NCBI GenBank assembly: GCA_028688475.1
Contig: JAQTYB010000004.1
Span: 1 to 50,816, forward strand
Length of the DNA stretch: 50,816 nucleotides
Direction: 5' to 3'
Source: Elusimicrobiales bacterium
GTDB taxonomy: Bacteria; Elusimicrobiota; Elusimicrobia; Elusimicrobiales; Elusimicrobiaceae
The notes under the pieces were generated by a model. That model did not search any database. It worked only from the letters and a program-made list of their open reading frames with translations, and was not told the DNA's origin. Shown here piece by piece: positions 8,083-17,754 of this stretch. The position numbers and the translations under genes are program-made. How positions within the stretch are numbered: the stretch's first letter is position 1; every line of letters starts with the position of its first letter.

Positions 8083-9255
8083 CTAATTTCTCCTTGTTGT
8101 CAGCCAGTCCACCGGATTTACCGCGTTAGTGCCGGAACGTATTTCGAAATACAGCGCATTGCCGGCGCCGCTGTAGGAGGCGGCCTCGCCGTCCGTCCCC
8201 GCGGCGCCTATTTCCTGCCGCGCCTCCAACTGGTCGCCCTTGCGCACTGAAATATCCCGCAAAAAGCCGTAGACGGAAAAAAAGCCGCGCCGGTGGTCCA
8301 CTATAACCACGTTGCCATAGGACCGGAACGGCCCCGCGTAAATCACCTCGCCGTCCAGGACAGCGAGCACCGGCTCGCCGGCCTGCGCGGATATTTTTAT
8401 CCCCTCGCGGAAAATCCACGTTTTGAGCGCGGGCACCATCTGGCGCCCGTAGCCGCTCAGCAGCGCGCCCGACACCGGCCAGGGCAGCGAATGGCGCTGT
8501 ATGGAAATAGCGCCCCTGGCGCTGGAGGCGCCGTGCGCCGCCTGCTGCTTCTTCTCGAAATTTTCGAGGAAGGCCAGCAGGTTTTTGGCCGAGGCTTTCA
8601 GCTCGCCTATCTCCCGCTCCAGGCGCTGGTTGCGGTCCCGCGCGGAATTGCGCTCGGCCAGGTTCTTTTCGTAGCGCAGCTTGCGTATGGCGTCGTCTTT
8701 TTTAAGCTTGCCGGAGCGGTTCACCAGCTCGCGGCTGGTGCGCTTCCACACGCTCATCTGCCGCTGGACGCGCTCCGATTCGCCGCGCAGCTGGCCGATA
8801 AGCGCGGCTTTCTGGTAAATCGCCGACTGGAGGTATATCTGCTCCGGCAGCTTCGACGAGCCGTAATACTGGTCAGCGCCCAGCTGCGCCAGCCAGTAGG
8901 AGCGCATGTCCTGCGCCGCCAGCGTCCCCCAGCGCCTGAGCGAACTGCCGAGGGCGGAACTGCGGCGCTCGGTTTCATTCAGGGATTTCTCGGCCTGGTC
9001 TATCTCGCGGGAAAGCTTCACCCTGGCCGCGCCGGCGGATTCCTCCTGGCGTTTTAGGAAATCTATATAGCGGTTCAGGTCGCGCTCCTTTTTGCGGTAC
9101 AGGTCCAGCTCCTTTTTGCGCGACTCCACTCTGTTTTGGATGTTTTCGAGCTCCTGCCTGCTTTTTTCCGGCGCCGGCGCGGCGGCCTGCGCCAGGGCGT
9201 ACGGAGCCGGCGCCAGCGCTAGAACGGCGGCTAAAATCAATGCGACTCTTTCCAT
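8083..9255 (-). CDS. envC: EnvC-like murein hydrolase activator (coiled coil + degenerate LytM)
   Basis: The 390-residue exported protein has a signal peptide (about 1-22), a long Lys/Arg/Glu-rich coiled coil (about 24-235) and a C-terminal M23/LytM fold (about 255-385, from LPWPVSGALLSGYGRQ to the end). Zinc ligands of active M23 peptidases are missing: the usual HxGxD place reads REGIKIS, and the HL place reads YGFLRD. This matches EnvC, which activates division amidases rather than cutting murein. The gene overlaps the end of ftsX by 19 bases, which supports the FtsEX-EnvC assignment. Confidence 0.9.
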   Translation of the reverse strand: MERVALILAAVLALAPAPYALAQAAAPAPEKSRQELENIQNRVESRKKELDLYRKKERDLNRYIDFLKRQEESAGAARVKLSREIDQAEKSLNETERRSSALGSSLRRWGTLAAQDMRSYWLAQLGADQYYGSSKLPEQIYLQSAIYQKAALIGQLRGESERVQRQMSVWKRTSRELVNRSGKLKKDDAIRKLRYEKNLAERNSARDRNQRLEREIGELKASAKNLLAFLENFEKKQQAAHGASSARGAISIQRHSLPWPVSGALLSGYGRQMVPALKTWIFREGIKISAQAGEPVLAVLDGEVIYAGPFRSYGNVVIVDHRRGFFSVYGFLRDISVRKGDQLEARQEIGAAGTDGEAASYSGAGNALYFEIRSGTNAVNPVDWLTTRRN

Positions 9256-10118
9256 CTAAAAAGCGTCCAGCCGCAGACCGCGCCGCAAACGAGCACGGAG
9301 ACCTGCCAGCCCAGCGCCGGAAAAGACCACCACAACGGGCTCAAGTGCTTTACGGGATAGACGAACAGCCAGCACAGCCCCGCCGAAAAAGCGGTGCCCG
9401 CCATGCCCGAGAGCATCCAGTTGCGCGCCTGGCGCAGCGAAGGCAAAAATCGCGTCCGCGAAACGGCGGAAAACTCCACCGAGGCAGCCGCGCAGGCCAG
9501 CAGCAGGACCGCGAGGCTGAAAGCAAGCTGCAAAAACCGCCGGTAGAACGCGGCCTGCATGACGGCGTAAATCTGCTCCGGCTTGTAGGAAACGCCCGCT
9601 ATGGACGGCATTTTGCCCTTGAGCACGTTGGAGTCGAGCCAGGCGCCTATGTCTTCGAGCGCGGCATCGCCCAGCCGCAGCGCGAAATAAGCGGGCATGG
9701 GATTTTCCGTCACCGAAACCACGGTTTTCACAAGCTCCGGGTCCGCCGCGCGCAACTGGTCGAGCGCTTCGCTTTTTGAAACGAAGCGCACGTCCGAAAC
9801 ATGCGGCAGGGCGCGCAGCCGCGCCTCGACAGCGCCGAGGCTGACGGCGGGAAACCGCTCGTCCACTATCAGGAACAGCCTGAAATCGTCCTTGAGCAGC
9901 CCTTCGACCTGGCCGCTTTGCCTGACCATGAAAGCCAGCGTTGAAAACAACAGTCCCACGCAGGCGGAAAACAGGAAAACCGCCCTGTAGCCGCGGCCCA
10001 GGCTGCGGGTAAGGCCGCGCCATACCGCAGAAGCGCGCGGCGCCTCACCGGCGGCAGCCGGCTGCGCCGGCGCGGCGTCCAGAATCTCTTCTTCGCGAAC
10101 GGGCGATTCCTCGTGCAT
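9237..10118 (-). CDS. ftsX: Cell division protein FtsX
   Basis: The 293-residue protein shows the FtsX layout: a cytoplasmic N-terminus (about 1-38), TM1 (AVFLFSACVGLLFSTLAFMV), an extracytoplasmic domain (about 70-180, with VRFVSKSEALDQL and MPAYFALRL typical of FtsX), then three more TM segments near 190-290. FtsX couples the FtsE ATPase to periplasmic EnvC at the septum. The neighbour envC overlaps its 3' end, but no ftsE lies upstream. The ATG at 10118 is preceded by a short untranslated stretch only. Confidence 0.92.
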   Translation of the reverse strand: MHEESPVREEEILDAAPAQPAAAGEAPRASAVWRGLTRSLGRGYRAVFLFSACVGLLFSTLAFMVRQSGQVEGLLKDDFRLFLIVDERFPAVSLGAVEARLRALPHVSDVRFVSKSEALDQLRAADPELVKTVVSVTENPMPAYFALRLGDAALEDIGAWLDSNVLKGKMPSIAGVSYKPEQIYAVMQAAFYRRFLQLAFSLAVLLLACAAASVEFSAVSRTRFLPSLRQARNWMLSGMAGTAFSAGLCWLFVYPVKHLSPLWWSFPALGWQVSVLVCGAVCGWTLFRWKESH

Positions 10119-10186
10119 AGTAACATTCTATAAATTTTAAGTGTGTTTACAACGCAGCCGCGCGGATGTGCGGATGGTTGGGAACT

Positions 10187-11389
10187 TCACTTCCGCGGCT
10201 CTGTTTTGGAAGGGGCGATGCGGAGCACGAAGGGATAGCCGGAGGCGCGGCTGACGGTATCGGCGGGCAGTTGCCCGGCCACGGTCACGATATGGGACAC
10301 CGCGCGGGAATCCCCTCCGTCCGCCAGCGGCGCGGAAACGACGGACACCGTCTTGTTCCAGACAAACCCCGCGCCCTCGTTGAGCCGCCGCAGCGTAAGC
10401 GCCATGAAATTGTACGGCGTGATTCCCGGCGGCACCCTGACCGTTATGGCCACGCCGGCGGAGGGGGTCGCAAGCCCTTTGGAGTATTTGGCGGCGGCGA
10501 AGCCGGAAATCACCTTGTATACGCCCGGAGAGGCGGCCAGAGCGTCTATTCCCGTTTTGGCTATCCAGCCGCGCACCGTATAGCCGCGCACGCCGCCCGA
10601 CGGTTTTATGAACTTCATTATCGCGGAAAGAAGCGAGTCATCGGAAGCCGCCGGTACGGGCGCGTCCACATCCGGTTGGTAAGGCACAAAACCCGTGGCG
10701 CCCGCCACCGCCGCCACGGCTGAGGCCACCGTCCCGGACGCGGCCTTCACGAATATTATCGCGAGTTCGCTGTCCGCCGCGGGCGGCGAATAATCCTCCG
10801 GCGGCAGCACGGCGAGGGCCAGCGGCCCGCGCTCGGAGATGGAGCGCACCTTGTAATCCGCGCCGGCAAGGTCGTATTTCGGGCCGAAAAAACGGTAGGC
10901 ATAGTTGAACACGCAGAAACTCGGCGAGTTGAGCGCGTAAAGCAGTTCCTTTTCCGCGTCGCTGCCGGGCAGCCCGGCGGCTTCCGGTTCGGGCATGGGC
11001 TGGACATTGCTTCCGCCGCCTTTGGCCTGCTGCGCGCCCGGGAGCGCTGCGCCCGCTGACCTCGGGGGAGCAACGCGCTTAAGCCTTTCCTCCAGCGCCG
11101 GAGCGAGCGGCCTGTTCGCCACGGAGTCGCGCATTCCCTTGAGCTGGAGGCTGCCGCCGGAGGAAGAGACGCCCTCGTCGGCGGCGGAGAGGCGTTCGTA
11201 TTGCGTTTCGACGAAATCCTGAAAACCCGCGTCCAGATACGGGTTGAGCGGCCTGAAATAGGGGTTGACCTCACGGGACGGCTGCGCGGCAGGCCGCGGC
11301 GCCGCTGAAGTAGCGCCGGCGGACTGCGCCGCCGCGGTATCAGACCATCCGCAGAGGATAGACAGCAATAGAAACAGGAACCCTTTCAT
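10187..11389 (-). CDS. Exported protein of unknown function
   Basis: The 400-residue protein has a signal peptide (MKGFLFLLLSILCGWSDTAAA) and an Ala/Pro/Ser-rich segment to about residue 150. A mixed alpha/beta region follows, containing YALNSPSFCVFNYAYRFF and, near the C-terminus, VSHIVTVAGQLPADT. I recognise no family or catalytic motif. Long low-complexity N-terminal segments like this also occur in the other exported proteins of the window. It lies between ftsX and glgA on the same strand with a 200-base upstream gap, so it may have its own promoter. Confidence 0.6.
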   Translation of the reverse strand: MKGFLFLLLSILCGWSDTAAAQSAGATSAAPRPAAQPSREVNPYFRPLNPYLDAGFQDFVETQYERLSAADEGVSSSGGSLQLKGMRDSVANRPLAPALEERLKRVAPPRSAGAALPGAQQAKGGGSNVQPMPEPEAAGLPGSDAEKELLYALNSPSFCVFNYAYRFFGPKYDLAGADYKVRSISERGPLALAVLPPEDYSPPAADSELAIIFVKAASGTVASAVAAVAGATGFVPYQPDVDAPVPAASDDSLLSAIMKFIKPSGGVRGYTVRGWIAKTGIDALAASPGVYKVISGFAAAKYSKGLATPSAGVAITVRVPPGITPYNFMALTLRRLNEGAGFVWNKTVSVVSAPLADGGDSRAVSHIVTVAGQLPADTVSRASGYPFVLRIAPSKTEPRK

Positions 11390-11501
11390 AGAGAAAGCGA
11401 AAAACCCCTTTCCGCCGCCAAAGCAGGCCGGCAGGACTTCATTCCGCCGCGAAAAGAATCGCGGCGCTATTTTAGTTTAATCGTTAGCGGATGCGCGGAC
11501 A

Positions 11502-11517
11502 AGGGCCATAAGGCCCT
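11502..11517 (-). terminator. Hairpin downstream of glgA (no U-tract)
   Basis: AGGGCC and GGCCCT form a 6-bp stem with an ATAA loop about 70 bases after the glgA stop. No clear U-run follows on the minus strand, so it may be a processing or pausing hairpin rather than a classical terminator. A similar GGGGCC/GGCCCC hairpin sits at 28790-28805 after another minus-strand gene. Confidence 0.3.
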
Positions 11518-11588
11518 ATTTGAAAAAGCCTTCAGGCACCCTGGAATTGCACCCGGACAGGTTTATGAGGCAAAAACAGTTTACTCCG

Positions 11589-13034
11589 TTATCTTCGCAG
11601 TTTCGCGACTTTGGAGTAGAGGTCCAGATAATGCGCGGCGGAGGCGTCCCAGGAGAAATCCTGCCGCATCGCGTTGCGCGTCATTTCGTTCCAGAGCTTG
11701 CGGTTTTCATACGCGCACAGGGCGCGCGAAAGCGCGCCGCTTACCGCCTCCGGCGTCGCGTTCGCGGCGAAAAATCCGGTTATCGGCGGCTCGTCGGACA
11801 CCGTGTCGGCCAGCCCGCCGGTGCGCGTCACCACGGGCAGCGCGCCGTAGCGCATGGCTATCATCTGGCTGAGACCGCAGGGCTCGAACCGCGAAGGCAT
11901 CAGGAAAATATCGCAGGCGGCGTAAAAAAGATGCGCCAGTTCCTCGTCGTGCGCGGCGCTGAGCGCCACGCGGCCCGGATATTTGCGCGCCAGCGCGGCG
12001 AAAGCTTCCTGCATCTCATGGTCGCCCACGCCGAGGAGGGCGAACTGCGCGCGGTCCGCCGCCGCAGGTATTATTCCGGCGGCGATGTCGGAACCTTTCT
12101 GGCGGTCTATGCGCGACACCATCGCCACGAGCGGCAGTTTATCGTCGAGCGCGAGTCCGAGGCGTTCCTGCAAAAGCCGCTTGCAGGCGGCCTTGCCTTT
12201 CGTGAAGGAGCGGATGTCGTAGCCGCGCGGTATGAAAGAGTCTATCTCCGTGTCCCAGACCTCGGTGTCTATGCCGTTCAATATTCCCGAAAACGCCGCG
12301 CCGCGCGCGCGCAGCACGCCTTCGAGGCCGCGTCCGAACGCGGGGTCGGACTGCACCTCTTTCGCGTAAGTCGGGCTGACGGTGTTTATCCTGTCGGAAT
12401 AAACCATGCCCGCCTTGAGATAGTTGATGCCGCCGTAATATTCCAGCCGGTCCGGCGTGAAGTCTATCCAGCCGAACCCCGCCTTGAAAGCGGTCTCTTT
12501 GGGAAAGCAGCCCTGGAAGGCCATATTGTGTATGGTGAAAACCGAGCCCGCGCGCGCGAAAAACGCGTCTATGCGGTAAAGCGTGCGCAGGTATGCGGGG
12601 ATGAGGCCGGTCTGCCAGTCGTGGCAGTGGATTACGTCGGGTTTGAAGTCCGTGAACTTGGCGCCTTCGAGCACGGCGCGCGAGAAGAACATGAACCGCT
12701 CGTCGTTGTCGGCGTAATCGCCGGACTTGGTGCGGTAAAGGTCGCTGCGGTCGAAATACTTCGGGTTGTCAACGAAATAAACCGCCGCCTTGCCCCAGTC
12801 GGCGCGGAAAAGCGCGCAGGGCTCTATTCTGTCGCCGATGGGCACGTTGAAATTGCCGGACACGGCCTTGAGCGAGAACATCCCGCCGCCGATGTTGCGG
12901 TATTTCGGCAGGAACACGGCGAGGTTGTTGCCCTTCACCCGGGAGAGCACCTGCGCCAGCGCGCCCGCCACGTCGGCGAGCCCGCCGGTCTTGCAAAACG
13001 GAAACACTTCGCTAGCGGCAAGAAGTATGTTCAT
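11589..13034 (-). CDS. glgA: Glycogen (starch) synthase, GT5
   Basis: The 481-residue protein starts MNILLAASEVFPFCKTGGLADVAGAL, with the KTGGL ADP-glucose-binding motif of GT5 glycogen synthases. The C-terminal Rossmann domain has the donor-site segment MPSRFEPCGLSQMIAMRYG and the RTGGLADTV motif. It elongates alpha-1,4-glucan from ADP-glucose (or UDP-glucose) in the cytoplasm. Its ATG overlaps the TGA of the upstream TOPRIM-like gene (ATGA). The original partner was probably galT, now separated by the inserted ATPase/TOPRIM pair. Length is normal. Confidence 0.96.
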   Translation of the reverse strand: MNILLAASEVFPFCKTGGLADVAGALAQVLSRVKGNNLAVFLPKYRNIGGGMFSLKAVSGNFNVPIGDRIEPCALFRADWGKAAVYFVDNPKYFDRSDLYRTKSGDYADNDERFMFFSRAVLEGAKFTDFKPDVIHCHDWQTGLIPAYLRTLYRIDAFFARAGSVFTIHNMAFQGCFPKETAFKAGFGWIDFTPDRLEYYGGINYLKAGMVYSDRINTVSPTYAKEVQSDPAFGRGLEGVLRARGAAFSGILNGIDTEVWDTEIDSFIPRGYDIRSFTKGKAACKRLLQERLGLALDDKLPLVAMVSRIDRQKGSDIAAGIIPAAADRAQFALLGVGDHEMQEAFAALARKYPGRVALSAAHDEELAHLFYAACDIFLMPSRFEPCGLSQMIAMRYGALPVVTRTGGLADTVSDEPPITGFFAANATPEAVSGALSRALCAYENRKLWNEMTRNAMRQDFSWDASAAHYLDLYSKVAKLRR

Positions 13035-13690
13035 GGTTTCTCCTCGGCTATTGCTGTCGAACTAGTTGCCGTTGCACCAAACCATTGGCGAAGCACCGTT
13101 TTGAGTTTGGTGAACGAGGAATCGGTACATCTATCGAAACTGACATTATGCGCCAGTTCCGCAAAGATTGAAGCTGATTTGGGTTTTTTTGCCTCTCTAA
13201 GAGCACGTTCAAACACTTTTTTTGGGTCTGCTGGTTTTGGTCTTGAGGCTGATATCATGTTGCAGGAAATAAGCCAGCCCCTCAAATCAGGATTGCGTCC
13301 GTCCCAACCCAGAGCAGAATCTACATTCGGAGAGTCGCTCCAAACCCACATTTCCAGTTCTGGTTCTATTACGACAACTTCGGCCCTCTCGTTCCAACCG
13401 TTTGCGGAAAGACGCTGCTTTAAATCATTTTCAACAGAATATGTAGCCTGGCCTTCCCGTCCCGAACCGTCTTTATCAAGAACCACCAGCGCATGGGTAT
13501 AATGATTGGCGAAAGAACGCAGAAACTCGTGCGCATTCGTAAAACAACCGGAATCTCTGTTGGGGTGTTTGTAAAAGTCAAAGTTGATATCTCTTATTCC
13601 CAATGCCTGTGTCCTTCGTAACAGTTCAATAAGCGCCAGTTCCGCATCCTTATCGGCAACCAAAATCACTAGGTCTTTTTCTATAGTCAT
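13031..13690 (-). CDS. TOPRIM/RloB-like partner of AAA ATPase (putative defence effector)
   Basis: The 219-residue protein starts at the ATG at 13690, which overlaps the stop of the ATPase gene (ATGA). A longer frame to 13810 lies inside that gene and is not credible. It begins DLVILVADKDAELAL and has a second acidic motif VVLDKDGSG (D72, D74) like the DxD of TOPRIM nucleases. An IEPELEMWVW segment resembles the conserved E-W motif of RloB/DUF4276-type proteins. Families of this shape pair with an SMC/OLD-like ATPase in RloAB, PARIS and MADS-type (MAD3/MAD4) defence modules. The match to any one of them is my recollection of motif style, not a search. Base composition is lower in GC than glgA and galT, which suggests transfer. 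Confidence 0.65.
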   Translation of the reverse strand: MTIEKDLVILVADKDAELALIELLRRTQALGIRDINFDFYKHPNRDSGCFTNAHEFLRSFANHYTHALVVLDKDGSGREGQATYSVENDLKQRLSANGWNERAEVVVIEPELEMWVWSDSPNVDSALGWDGRNPDLRGWLISCNMISASRPKPADPKKVFERALREAKKPKSASIFAELAHNVSFDRCTDSSFTKLKTVLRQWFGATATSSTAIAEEKP

Positions 13691-14940
13691 CCCAAAACCC
13701 CGGCGGCATAAAGAACACCCAGATTGGTTTCTTTCTTCCAGTCTTTTAGAGCCGGATGGTCGCTTCCGAGAACAATATCCGTCGCGCCCTCTGCGGTTTT
13801 CGCAAAACACAAAACTTTATCAGCATCCGCCATGCTTAACATAACCGGCGAATGCGTAGCCAGCAGAATTTGCCCGTCATATATTGAAGACAGGGATTGA
13901 TACAAGGTTTCAACCGCGCGGGGATGTATCCCGTTTTCCGGTTCTTCGACAAGATAAACCCCGCCGAAACCGGGCAGGTATGCCGGTAAAGTCAAAGCTA
14001 AAAGCCGCAATGTGCCATCCGACGCCATCCACGATGGCACTTCCAACCCTCCGTGATAGCGTATCATCAGGTACTTGTGTTTATCATCTTCGCGTTCGAC
14101 AATCCGGATATCTTCTATATCCGGCAATGCCGTTTGAATATGACCAATCCATGCATCAAATCGCTCTTTCGATTTGTTACGTAACTGTTCAATCATCCAC
14201 GGCAAGTTTGACCCGTCCGGTTTAAAATAACGCGCCTGCCCCGGAGGACTCGCCTTGCGGATGACAAGACTGTTTAGCATCAGTTTTTGGACGCCTTCAG
14301 AAAGAAGTGATTTCAACCATGTTGCAGCCGGATACTTCGACTGGTCATCAGGCAAATTCGCCAATGCCGACTTTCTTGGTCCCAATTTGAATGACGGCGA
14401 CCATCGCCCGCTGGTTTTTTCTTCCACCTCATTATAATAATTGTCATTGCCACCTTTAACTTTGTTTATCACAGTCCTTATATCCCTCTTGCCGGACGGA
14501 GTTATGAGCGACTGAGAATCCAATAATTGCGGGAAAAAAGTGCGCGGCATTTGTATAAATTTATCAGCTTTTTTGATTAAACATTTTTCAGAAAGAATGT
14601 TAATCTCGCTATCACCATTTACACCAATAGCAACTTCATATCTGATAGTGTCTAACTCCGGTTTAAAAAGCTGCTTACGTCTTTCATCCGGTATCGCGGC
14701 TTCAATTGCCAATTCAAATTTGCCGCCGCGTCTACCGTAAATAAGGTCTTGGAAATTTTGAGTTCTAGACACTACAGCATCATCAATGCCTTTGGAAACC
14801 AAGTCGCCCAGAAAACCAAGAACATCCAGAAAAGTGGTCTTGCCGCTCGCATTTGGCCCTACCAATATATTGAAAGGCCCAAGCGGTTGTTTGATATACC
14901 GCAAACATCTGTAATTCAACGCTTCTACCAAGGAAATCAT
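13687..14940 (-). CDS. AAA family (ABC/OLD-like) ATPase of putative defence pair
   Basis: The 417-residue ATPase has Walker A GPNASGKT (28-35), Walker B VYLVEEPENGIHP and the switch histidine in ATHSP, as in AAA_21/AAA_15-type proteins related to OLD and RloA. The middle region (about 75-290) is family-specific and not recognised. It is translationally coupled to the TOPRIM-like gene downstream. Such ATPases usually gate a nuclease or other toxic effector on detecting phage. It lies 36 bases after galT and is visibly richer in A and T than the surrounding operon. The ATG at 14940 gives the N-terminal strand expected before Walker A. Confidence 0.85.
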   Translation of the reverse strand: MISLVEALNYRCLRYIKQPLGPFNILVGPNASGKTTFLDVLGFLGDLVSKGIDDAVVSRTQNFQDLIYGRRGGKFELAIEAAIPDERRKQLFKPELDTIRYEVAIGVNGDSEINILSEKCLIKKADKFIQMPRTFFPQLLDSQSLITPSGKRDIRTVINKVKGGNDNYYNEVEEKTSGRWSPSFKLGPRKSALANLPDDQSKYPAATWLKSLLSEGVQKLMLNSLVIRKASPPGQARYFKPDGSNLPWMIEQLRNKSKERFDAWIGHIQTALPDIEDIRIVEREDDKHKYLMIRYHGGLEVPSWMASDGTLRLLALTLPAYLPGFGGVYLVEEPENGIHPRAVETLYQSLSSIYDGQILLATHSPVMLSMADADKVLCFAKTAEGATDIVLGSDHPALKDWKKETNLGVLYAAGVLG

Positions 14941-14976
14941 ATTATCACACTCATCCTTTCATTTATTTGCAAATCC

Positions 14977-15972
14977 TCACGCCTCGTTGAGCAGTTTGGC
15001 CGCTAGTTCGGGCGGGGTGGGGTTTATGTAGCAGCCGCTGCCCCACTCGAAACCGGCCACCTGCGCCATCTTGGGCATTATCTCGATATGCCAGTGGTAG
15101 CTGGGGGTTTCCGGCTCGTGCAGCGGGGTGGTGTGCAGCATCCAGTTGAAAGGCGGGTCGCCGAGAACGCGCTTTAGCTTGCCCATCACGCTTTTCATCA
15201 GCCGCGCCAGGCTTTTGACCTCGGCCTCGGTTATCTTCTCGAAATGCCCGGCGTGGTTTTTTGGCAGCACCCAGGTCTCGAACTGCGAGCGGCTGGCGTA
15301 GGGCTCTATGGCGATGAAATGCTCGTCCTCGCCGACGATACGCTCGGCGAAACGCTGCTCCTCATGGATGACGTCGCAGAAAACGCAGCGCTCCTTGTAG
15401 CCGTAATAGGACTGCGCGCCGTCCATCTCCTGTTTGACGCGGATGGGCACCATCGGCAGCGCGATAAGCTGCGAATGCGGATGCGACAGCGTGGCTCCGG
15501 CGGCGCGCCCGTAGTTTTTGAAAATCAGCGCGTATTGCAGCCGCGCGTCTTTTTTCGCAGCCGCCATGCGGTCGCGGTAGGCCCAGAAAATATCCTCGGC
15601 CCGCTTGTCGTCCATGTCCGCTATGTGGCGGACGTGCTCCGGCGATTCTATGATGACCTCGTGCGCGCCCACGCCGTCCATGCTGTCGTACATCCCCACG
15701 CCGCGGCGCTTCAATTTTCCGGCGGGGTCAAGGGCGGGGTATTTGTTGGGAATCACTCGCAGCCACCAGCCGGGCTTGTCGGCCTCGCGGCCCGGCGGAT
15801 GATACGCCATGACCTCCGGCGGGGTCTGGGACTCCCTGCCGGCGCAGAACGGGCATTTCGACTTGTCGTCGGCGGGAAGCGTTTCGGCCTTCATGTCGGT
15901 GGGGCGGCCCCGGCGCTCCGAGGCGATTATCACCCACCTGCCGAAAATCGGGTCGCGTCTTAATTCAGGCAT
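14977..15972 (-). CDS. galT: Galactose-1-phosphate uridylyltransferase
   Basis: The 331-residue protein begins MPELRRDPIFGRWVIIASER. The frame extends upstream to 16212, but that part is arginine-rich shadow of scpB and is excluded. HIT-superfamily catalytic motif SHPHSQ (about 162-166) and the cysteine pairs CPFC and CVFC (zinc or structural) are present. It exchanges UMP between UDP-glucose and galactose-1-phosphate in the Leloir pathway, and related enzymes act on other sugar-1-phosphates. It starts two bases after the scpB stop and probably once led directly into glgA. Confidence 0.94.
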   Translation of the reverse strand: MPELRRDPIFGRWVIIASERRGRPTDMKAETLPADDKSKCPFCAGRESQTPPEVMAYHPPGREADKPGWWLRVIPNKYPALDPAGKLKRRGVGMYDSMDGVGAHEVIIESPEHVRHIADMDDKRAEDIFWAYRDRMAAAKKDARLQYALIFKNYGRAAGATLSHPHSQLIALPMVPIRVKQEMDGAQSYYGYKERCVFCDVIHEEQRFAERIVGEDEHFIAIEPYASRSQFETWVLPKNHAGHFEKITEAEVKSLARLMKSVMGKLKRVLGDPPFNWMLHTTPLHEPETPSYHWHIEIMPKMAQVAGFEWGSGCYINPTPPELAAKLLNEA

Positions 15973-15974
15973 AA

Positions 15975-16940
<966 letters not shown>

Positions 16941-16941
16941 T

Positions 16942-17754
16942 TCATTCTCCGTCCGTATTTGCGTCTGGAATCGGCGCGGCGGCGGGCTGCTCGGCCGGCT
17001 GCGCCTGCTGCCCGGTGGTTTGAGCCGCCGGTTCGCCGGGCTCGTTGCGCAGGTAAATGCGTATTTCGCCGAGCGGCGCGTCCTGGCGCGCCATTATCCG
17101 GCGCAGCTTGATAAGCTCCAGCAGCGCCATAAAGCAGGTTATCACGCCCAGCTTTTTGGTCTCGCCCGTGAAAACGTCGTCCAGCAGCAGCCACTCCCGG
17201 CTGGAAAGCAGGTCCAGAATCTTTTCCATGCGCGTTTCTATGGGGAACTGCTCGCCGCGCACGGCGGGGCCGCCGGCCTTGTCCTCCACGCGCTCCAGGG
17301 CGCGCTTGACGGCCTCGATAAGCTCGAACATCTCCAGATTGAGAATCTTTTCCGCGTCGGAAAACAACGGGCTGCCGCGGTAAAAAACGTCCTTGTAGAC
17401 GTCGAACCGCGCGTCCAGGAATTTGGCGGCTTCCTTGTATTTCTGGTACTCGGTTATCTTGCTGATGAGCTCGGCGGCGGGGTCGGGGCCCTCGTCGGCG
17501 TTCGGTTCGGCCTGCGACGGCAGCAGCGTTTTGGCCTTTATCTGCATGAGCGTGCTGGCCATCACCAGGAACTCGCCCGCCACGTCGAGGTTGAGGTCCT
17601 TCATCACTTCGAGGTAGTCAAGATATTCCCGCGTGATTTGCGCTATGGGAATGTCGTAAATATCGAGATTGTTTTTGCGGATGAGATACAGCAGCAGGTC
17701 CATGGGACCCTCAAACACGTCCAGATTGATGTTCATGGATTGCGCCGGTATCAT
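16942..17754 (-). CDS. scpA: Segregation and condensation protein ScpA
   Basis: The 270-residue kleisin begins with the typical LDVFEGPMDLLLYLIRKNNLDIYDI. The N-terminal SMC-binding helices and the C-terminal winged helix (FTGETKKLGVITCFMALLELIKL) are recognisable. The last 25-30 residues are Pro/Ala/Gln-rich. ScpA bridges SMC heads in the condensin complex. The first ATG overlaps the trpS stop as ATGA. A second ATG six codons later (17736) is also possible, but the overlap favours the first. Confidence 0.95.
   Translation of the reverse strand: MIPAQSMNINLDVFEGPMDLLLYLIRKNNLDIYDIPIAQITREYLDYLEVMKDLNLDVAGEFLVMASTLMQIKAKTLLPSQAEPNADEGPDPAAELISKITEYQKYKEAAKFLDARFDVYKDVFYRGSPLFSDAEKILNLEMFELIEAVKRALERVEDKAGGPAVRGEQFPIETRMEKILDLLSSREWLLLDDVFTGETKKLGVITCFMALLELIKLRRIMARQDAPLGEIRIYLRNEPGEPAAQTTGQQAQPAEQPAAAPIPDANTDGE

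Noticed and set aside
11520-13502. 660-codon plus-strand frame opposite glgA
   Set aside because: It is the antisense shadow of glgA and the TOPRIM-like gene, with His/Arg/Val-rich composition and no family motif.
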